This document shows, in pieces, positions 59,030 through 64,000 of a stretch of 64,000 bases of DNA (position 1 is its first letter; the number at the start of each line of letters is the position of its first letter). Source of the stretch: an uncultured Porphyromonadaceae bacterium (GTDB lineage Bacteria > Bacteroidota > Bacteroidia > Bacteroidales > Muribaculaceae). The stretch is taken from assembly GCA_900548975.1 (NCBI GenBank), contig URMS01000005.1:70079-134078 (forward strand). Direction: 5' to 3'. A model generated the notes under the pieces. The model made no database searches. It was not told the origin of the DNA and saw only the letters and a program-made list of their open reading frames with translations. The translations under genes and the position numbers were made by a program.

Positions 59030-59592
59030 GGCCCCTCACAGCCATACTCGCCGCCATCGCCGCCATCGCCGCGGGCTCCTGCAACCGTAGCGCCGACACC
59101 CCCATACCACGCCGCACAGCCTATCCGCGAATCGAGGCCTATGCCGATTCGACCGCGACGGCACACATCGGGCCGCTGGCATTCGACATCGCCGCGCAGG
59201 CCGATACCGCCATGCCGCGCCCGGGCTGGCTCGACATAGCCTATCCGCGCTACCGCGCCACCATCCACATAGCCGTAAGGCACCTCGGCAGCGGCGAAGA
59301 ACTCGCCGACGCCATCGACAACCGTGTACAGCGCATGAGTCTGAACCTGGGCGACCGCACTGCCGTGGCTTCCGACTTCGAGAACAGCGCCGGCTTCAGC
59401 TGCCACACCGTCACGAGCCTCGACGGAGGCCCGACGCCCGTACAGTTCATGGCCTACAGCGCCGACGGCTACCTGCTGAGCGGAGCCGCCGCCATATCGG
59501 GAGCCGCCGGTCCAGCCGACTCCATAGCCCCGACAGTACAGGCGCTCGCCCGCGACGCCGAGACAATCCTCAAAAGCCTTCGACGGGAATGA
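59026..59592 (+). CDS. gldD: GldD-like lipoprotein
   Basis: 188 aa with a lipobox (AAGSC). The pattern TPIPRRTAYPRIEAYAD ... WLDIAYPRYRATIHIAVRHL matches GldD, the lipoprotein partner of GldE in Bacteroidota. It overlaps gldE by 4 bp and the phosphopantetheinyl transferase by 4 bp, the conserved order of this cluster. The role in non-gliding Bacteroidales is unknown. Confidence 0.85.
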   Translation: MRPLTAILAAIAAIAAGSCNRSADTPIPRRTAYPRIEAYADSTATAHIGPLAFDIAAQADTAMPRPGWLDIAYPRYRATIHIAVRHLGSGEELADAIDNRVQRMSLNLGDRTAVASDFENSAGFSCHTVTSLDGGPTPVQFMAYSADGYLLSGAAAISGAAGPADSIAPTVQALARDAETILKSLRRE

Positions 59593-60125
59593 CGCCCTTT
59601 CTCACCATCGGCACCATCGACATATATCTGTATCCGGTCGCACCGGGCACTGAGCCGAGGCAACTCCGCGAACGGGCTGCCGTAGCCGCCATGATAGAGG
59701 CGGTATTCGGCCCCGGCACATCGCTCGCACACACCGACACCGGAGCGCCCGTGCTCCCGGGACGTCCCGAGACAATATCGGTGAGCCACTCGCGCACCAC
59801 AGCTGCCATCGCCATCGACCGCGCCGGAGGCCATCCCGGCATCGACATAGAGGATGCACGCCCGCAACTGATGCGGGTGGCCGGACGGGTGCTGTCGGCC
59901 CGCGAGCTCGACGCATACGGAGCCTCGGCCGACACCCTTGCCGAAGCCTGGACCCTGAAGGAAGCCGCCTACAAGTGCGCCGGTGTGACCGGCCTCGACT
60001 TCCGCCGCGACATCGTGCTCCCAGAACCCGGCGCAGGCTTCATGACAGCGGCCGGAATGCGGCTCGACATACTCTATAGCGGCACTGTCGGAAGCGAACA
60101 CCTCGCGCTTGTCTATCGGAAATAG
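59589..60125 (+). CDS. 4'-phosphopantetheinyl transferase (Sfp/AcpT type)
   Basis: 178 aa. Motifs VSHSRTTAAIAI, GIDIED (Mg2+ ligands Asp/Glu) and EAWTLKEAAYKCAGV (Trp-x-x-Lys-Glu-Ala-x-x-Lys). It moves the phosphopantetheine arm of CoA onto acyl or peptidyl carrier proteins. It overlaps gldD by 4 bp and converges with the 114-aa gene, overlapping it by 13 bp. Confidence 0.92.
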   Translation: MTPFLTIGTIDIYLYPVAPGTEPRQLRERAAVAAMIEAVFGPGTSLAHTDTGAPVLPGRPETISVSHSRTTAAIAIDRAGGHPGIDIEDARPQLMRVAGRVLSARELDAYGASADTLAEAWTLKEAAYKCAGVTGLDFRRDIVLPEPGAGFMTAAGMRLDILYSGTVGSEHLALVYRK

Positions 60126-60457
60126 ATGTCGGCCAAGGTCTCGACGGCAGCATGGTCGACACGGCGGCTACCGTCGGCCTCTATTGCCACAAGCTGCCGC
60201 ACCGGATAGAAATCTGGATTTTGGGAGCTCTGGAAGTCGGTGGAGCTTTCCGAGGCGTCGCCCTCGGCGCCGGCGGCATCCTCGACGGCCTCGTCGGAGT
60301 ATTCGATAGCCTTGAGCAGGTCGCTGCCATTGACCATATCTATTGCCAGATTTTCGGGGTTGACCCTTATCTGCGGGTCGCCGTCGTAGGCCGACGGATT
60401 GTTAAGGCATTGAGCGACAGCACTTGCTACATAATCGGTAAATTCCTTGCGTTTCAT
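60113..60457 (-). CDS. Hypothetical 114-aa acidic protein
   Basis: MKRKEFTDYVASAVAQCLNN at the start, then an Ala/Glu/Asp/Ser-rich low-complexity middle (EAVEDAAGAEGDASESSTDF) and a more ordered end (VRQLVAIEADGSRRVDHAAV). Family unknown. It converges on the phosphopantetheinyl transferase gene. Confidence 0.6.
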   Translation of the reverse strand: MKRKEFTDYVASAVAQCLNNPSAYDGDPQIRVNPENLAIDMVNGSDLLKAIEYSDEAVEDAAGAEGDASESSTDFQSSQNPDFYPVRQLVAIEADGSRRVDHAAVETLADIYFR

Positions 60458-60574
60458 ATTTCTTGTTTTGGTGTATATATGCTATAACATTCTGAAAATA
60501 TGTTTTTCACCATTTTCCGAAAAAAACAATCAAAAAAAGCGAAAAAAACGATCGCATTATCGGGGAAAAATACA

Positions 60575-60582
60575 TATCTTTG
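60575..60582 (+). promoter_or_regulatory. -7 box of ald
   Basis: TATCTTTG about 40 bp upstream of ATG 60621. Between them the leader contains ATTAAACAACCTCTAAAA, 18 bp identical to the right tip of the MITE plus its flank. Confidence 0.7.
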
Positions 60583-60620
60583 GAGCGAATTAAACAACCT
60601 CTAAAACACTATCTGACACC

Positions 60621-61727
60621 ATGATTATCGGAATTCCCAAGGAAATCAAAAACAACGAAAACCGCGTGGGCATGACCCCTGCGGGTGTCCGTGAGCTTGT
60701 AGGCCACGGCCATACAGTCTATGTGCAGCACACTGCCGGCGACGGCAGCGGCTTCGCCGACAGCGAATATACCGCCGCCGGCGCCGTTATCCTTCCCACT
60801 ATAGAAGATGTCTACGCAGCAGCCGAAATGATCATCAAGGTCAAAGAACCCATCGAGCCCGAATACAAGCTCGTGAAGAAAGGCCAGTTGCTGTTCACCT
60901 ATTTCCACTTCGCCAGCGACCGCGAGCTCACCGAAGCCATGCTCGCGTCGGGCGCCACATGTATCGCCTATGAGACCGTGGTCGGCCGCCAGGGCGGTCT
61001 GCCTCTGCTCATACCAATGAGCGAGGTCGCCGGCCGCATGTCGGTGCAGGAAGGCGCACGCTTCCTCGAGAAACCTCAGGGAGGCCGCGGCATACTGCTT
61101 GGCGGCGTGCCGGGCGTCAAACCCGCCAAAGTACTCGTGCTGGGCGCCGGTGTGGTAGGCCGCAACGCAGCCCTGATGGCCGCCGGCCTCGGCGCCGACG
61201 TCACCATCACCGATATATCGCTGCCCACACTGCGCCACGTGGCCGAAGTGATGCCTCGCAACGTGAAGACCCTCTACTCCTCGCGCCACAACATCGAGGC
61301 CGAGCTTCCCACCACCGACCTGGTGATAGGCTCCGTGCTCATACCCGGCGCCAAGGCTCCACATCTTGTCACTGCCGACATGCTGAAAATGATGCGTCCC
61401 GGCACGGTGATGGTCGACGTGGCCATCGACCAGGGCGGATGCTTCGAGACTTCGCACCCCACCACACACTCCGACCCGGTGTACACCGTCGACGGCGTGG
61501 TGCACTATGCCGTGGCCAACATTCCCGGCGCCGTGCCCTTCACCTCGACGCTCGCACTTACAAACGCCACACTGCCATACGCCATCCTTCTGGCCGACAA
61601 AGGCTGGAAAGACGCATGCAAGGCCGAACCGGGTCTTATTCCCGGCGTCAACATCGTCGACGGCAAGATCGTGTTCAAAGCCGTAGCCGAGGCCTGGGAT
61701 CTTCCCTACACTCCGCTTGAACTATAA
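60621..61727 (+). CDS. ald: Alanine dehydrogenase
   Basis: 368 aa. Motifs: [20 protein letters not shown] at the start (substrate-binding Arg and Lys), [11 protein letters not shown], the NAD-binding Rossmann signature [20 protein letters not shown], and the closing [20 protein letters not shown] and [14 protein letters not shown]. It oxidises L-alanine to pyruvate and ammonia with NAD+. A -7 box lies just upstream and a 14-bp hairpin after it. Confidence 0.95.
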   Translation: MIIGIPKEIKNNENRVGMTPAGVRELVGHGHTVYVQHTAGDGSGFADSEYTAAGAVILPTIEDVYAAAEMIIKVKEPIEPEYKLVKKGQLLFTYFHFASDRELTEAMLASGATCIAYETVVGRQGGLPLLIPMSEVAGRMSVQEGARFLEKPQGGRGILLGGVPGVKPAKVLVLGAGVVGRNAALMAAGLGADVTITDISLPTLRHVAEVMPRNVKTLYSSRHNIEAELPTTDLVIGSVLIPGAKAPHLVTADMLKMMRPGTVMVDVAIDQGGCFETSHPTTHSDPVYTVDGVVHYAVANIPGAVPFTSTLALTNATLPYAILLADKGWKDACKAEPGLIPGVNIVDGKIVFKAVAEAWDLPYTPLEL

Positions 61728-61748
61728 CGGGGTCCCGGTAGTTTATAT

Positions 61749-61780
61749 GTCAGGATAAGAGGAGACCCTCTTATCCTGAC
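61749..61780. terminator. Hairpin after ald
   Basis: GTCAGGATAAGAGG (61749-61762) pairs CCTCTTATCCTGAC (61767-61780), 14 bp perfect, 4-nt loop. There is no T-run, so termination may be partial. Confidence 0.6.
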
Positions 61781-61823
61781 CTTGTACTCCGAGACTATTA
61801 AAAATCTAACCCTTGTCTATTTG

Positions 61824-63506
61824 ATGAAACTATCGCACCGCTTCACCTCGCTCTGCCTTACTCTGGCTGCAGCACTCTGTGCATGGGCCGACGCCCCCGC
61901 CGGATACTACACCTCTCTCAACGGTAAAAAAGACGGCGAACTCAAAACCGCCATCTGCAACATCGTAAGCAAATTCACCCGTGTCAGCTCGTATTCCGAC
62001 CTGCCCCGCTACTTCCAGACGACCGACGTATATCCCGACTCAAGAAGGTGGTGGGACATGTACTCCGACATTCCGCTCTACGCGCCTTCGTTCAGCGGCC
62101 TCAACCGCGAGCATTCCTTCCCCAAGAGCTGGTGGGGCGGCCTGACCAATGTCGGCGCATACGTCGACCTCAACCATCTCTACCCGTCGGAGATGAAAGC
62201 CAACACGGCCAAGAGCAACTACCCCCTCGGCGAGGTCAACCGACAGTCTTCAGTCAAATTCGACAACGGCATATGCGCCGTAGGATATCCCGTGGCCGGA
62301 CAGGGCGGCGGCGCGGCGTTTGTATTCGAGCCCGATGACCAGTACAAGGGCGACTTCGCCCGCACATATTTCTACATGGTCACCTGCTATCAGGATCTCA
62401 CATGGAAGTACACCTACATGGTGAGTCAGAATCTCTACCCGACTCTCAACCAGTGGTCCGTCAACCTGCTCATGAAGTGGCACCGCGATGACCCCGTGAG
62501 CCAGAAGGAACGCGACCGCAACGATGCCGTCTACGGCTTCCAGAACAACCGCAACCCCTTCATCGACATGCCCGAGCTGGCCGAATATCTCTGGGGAACC
62601 AAGACCGGCGAGACATTCAGCCCCGGCGAGGTGGTGATACCTCCACAAGGCGACCCCGAGCTGCTCGCACCGTCGCGCGACATGGAGCTGCAGTTCGGTC
62701 AGGTGGCCATCGGCGGCAGTGCGTCATCCCTGCTGTTCGTGCATGGCCTCAACCTCAGCGGTAAAATCGGCGTGACCATCTATGCCAATACCAAAATAGG
62801 CCAGGACCGCACACACGCTGCAATGTTCAAGGCCGATGCCGCAAATATCGACGCCTCGGCCGTATGCTCCGACGACGGCACATGGCTGCGCATCAACTAC
62901 ACCCCGACCGAAATCGGCACGCACGAGACCACGCTGCTGCTGAGCTACGCCGGCGGCTCGCGCCCTGTGATACTGCGCGGCGAATGCCTGCCCGTGCCCG
63001 TACTCACGGCATGCACGGCTACCGATCCGTCGGACATCACCTCCGACAGCTACACCGCTAACTGGACATATCCCGAAAATGAGGTGATCGACTACTTCAT
63101 CGTCACACGCACACGCTACATCGGCGCCCGTCAGATTACCGAAGAACTTCCGGCCGAAAGCAACTCGCTCGAAATCCTCGGCTTCGACGAATCCGAAAAA
63201 GAATCGTACTCTGTGCAGAGCGTACGCCTCGGACACCGCTCGCCGATGTCGAACATCGTATTCGTAGACCATTCGGGCATCAACGGCGTCGAGACCGAAC
63301 AGCCGCTCATCATCTCCACATTCCCCGGCATGATGCGCATCAACTGCTCCGACACCCAGACCGGATGCCGCATATTCGACACCGCCGGCCGCCTCGTCCG
63401 CTTCGTCGACACAGTCGAAGACAACACCGACATCGACATGCCCTACGGCGTATACCTCGTAGTCACAGACCAGCATCCCACCCCCGTCAAAGTCGCCATC
63501 CGATAG
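61824..63506 (+). CDS. Secreted endonuclease I-family nuclease
   Basis: 560 aa from ATG 61824 (MKLSHRFTSLCLTLAAALCA), a good signal peptide. The nuclease core lies at about 75-260 with LNREHSFPKSWWGG and DLNHLYPSEMKANTAKSNYP, the beta-beta-alpha-metal (His/Asn) motif of Endonuclease_1 proteins. After about 280 there is a beta-rich region, then a fibronectin-like domain (about 425-500; DSYTANWTYPENEVIDYFIV) and a C-terminal sorting-type tail (CRIFDTAGRLVRFVDTVEDN). It is probably exported to cut extracellular DNA. Confidence 0.88.
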   Translation: MKLSHRFTSLCLTLAAALCAWADAPAGYYTSLNGKKDGELKTAICNIVSKFTRVSSYSDLPRYFQTTDVYPDSRRWWDMYSDIPLYAPSFSGLNREHSFPKSWWGGLTNVGAYVDLNHLYPSEMKANTAKSNYPLGEVNRQSSVKFDNGICAVGYPVAGQGGGAAFVFEPDDQYKGDFARTYFYMVTCYQDLTWKYTYMVSQNLYPTLNQWSVNLLMKWHRDDPVSQKERDRNDAVYGFQNNRNPFIDMPELAEYLWGTKTGETFSPGEVVIPPQGDPELLAPSRDMELQFGQVAIGGSASSLLFVHGLNLSGKIGVTIYANTKIGQDRTHAAMFKADAANIDASAVCSDDGTWLRINYTPTEIGTHETTLLLSYAGGSRPVILRGECLPVPVLTACTATDPSDITSDSYTANWTYPENEVIDYFIVTRTRYIGARQITEELPAESNSLEILGFDESEKESYSVQSVRLGHRSPMSNIVFVDHSGINGVETEQPLIISTFPGMMRINCSDTQTGCRIFDTAGRLVRFVDTVEDNTDIDMPYGVYLVVTDQHPTPVKVAIR

Positions 63507-63529
63507 GCCGACACGCCCCCAATCATACC

Positions 63530-63570
63530 AACAGCGTAGCCGCGACATCGCAGCTACGCTGTTCTGTTCA
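63530..63570 (+). terminator. Terminator-like hairpin after the nuclease gene
   Basis: AACAGCGTAGC (63530-63540) pairs GCTACGCTGTT (63553-63563), 11 bp perfect, followed by a weak T-rich stretch. Confidence 0.7.
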
Positions 63571-63589
63571 ATGCCCTCGAAATATTTGT

Positions 63590-64000
63590 CTCGCAACCCG
63601 CTCCCGCGGGTTTTCATCTTTGTGGGGGGCGACGAAACGCAGGGTCTCGCTGCGCTCCACCCTGCGTGCGGAGCCCCCACCACCTCACACAGACCCGCGG
63701 GAGCGGGTCGCGAGACAAGACCGGGGCTAAACATGGCGGCAAACAAAAAAATGATGTATCGAGAGAAAGCACCCGCGGCGAGCGGAAACCCCAACAATAG
63801 CACAACAATGTGAAAAAATGACACATTGAGGGGAAGCACCCGCGGCGAGCGGGTGTCAGGACAATAGCGCAGGGTGGAGCGTAGCGAGACCATGCGTGCG
63901 GTACCCCCACCCCTCACACAGACCCGCGGGAGCGGGTCGCGAGAAAAGACCGGGGCTAAACATGGCGGCAAACAAAAAAATGATGTATCGAGAGAAAGCA
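63590..64000. repeat. GC-rich palindromic repeat family, locus 4: two long tandem units
   Basis: Two units of about 230 bp in direct order. In each: the core palindrome (63638-63666; 63868-63896), GACCCGCGGGAGCGGGTCGC, GGGGCTAAACATGGCGGCAA and GATGTATCGAGAGAAAGCA. 63661-63770 and 63891-64000 agree almost base for base. In the first unit CACCCGCGGCGAGCGG also appears, the partner arm at 41191-41256. The window ends inside the second unit. Apparent short frames here are repeat-born. Confidence 0.8.

Noticed and set aside
62724..63971. 415-aa antisense frame over the nuclease gene and repeats
   Set aside because: It runs through repeat DNA and across the terminator; no domain.

Overview
The window looks like a chromosomal segment of a gut Bacteroidales bacterium, most likely Muribaculaceae-like (taxon inferred, not proven). 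Evidence: many genes are preceded by the Bacteroidota promoter form (TTTG about 19-20 bp upstream of TAnnTTTG); there is a TonB-dependent receptor/lipoprotein pair, the gldE-gldD-phosphopantetheinyl transferase cluster, GH78 and GH97 glycosidases, a BspA-type leucine-rich-repeat protein, and a GC-rich codon style in core genes that contrasts with AT-rich accessory genes.

Layout. 1-6475 is core: a partial membrane gene, a TonB receptor and lipoprotein pair, a PduO-type cobalamin adenosyltransferase and a DUF2795 gene. The 3' end of the DUF2795 gene is the apparent attachment site of an AT-rich integrative element (about 6455-17413). The element holds a tyrosine recombinase, an HTH protein, a 58-aa NUMOD3-like protein, a primase-like protein, a second catalytic-domain-only recombinase and a structured RNA candidate. 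Its cargo at the right end is a zinc-ribbon membrane protein, a Sel1 lipoprotein, and an HTH-NADAR protein translationally coupled to a two-TM protein. The same gene-end sequence recurs at 17393 and again at 22677, so a second island (17414-22697) may be stacked next to the first. That segment holds a Fic protein bracketed by inverted copies of a palindromic operator, a 279-bp MITE-like element, and an ECF sigma/anti-sigma/secreted-protein/esterase operon.

22917-36446 is a defence island read leftward. It contains an EVE-McrB/McrC pair whose McrB reading frame is cut by one in-frame amber codon, a large secreted NPCBM-like protein, a DKNYY-repeat protein on the other strand, and an overlapping four-gene restriction-modification operon: two N6-adenine methyltransferases, an McrB-like AAA+ ATPase and a LlaJI-like nuclease.

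36500-64000 returns to core: beta-carbonic anhydrase, a decayed surface-protein gene, a BspA-like protein, an MscS-family channel, a PepSY-like lipoprotein, a beta-helix-like secreted protein, two overlapping GH78 rhamnosidases, an MBL hydrolase, a SusB-like GH97, a flavodiiron protein, DUF3861, gldE-gldD-PPTase, alanine dehydrogenase and an endonuclease I-family secreted nuclease. A GC-rich palindromic repeat family is scattered in the intergenic gaps here (about 37960, 41090, 46836 and 63590). No rRNA, tRNA or CRISPR array was recognised.
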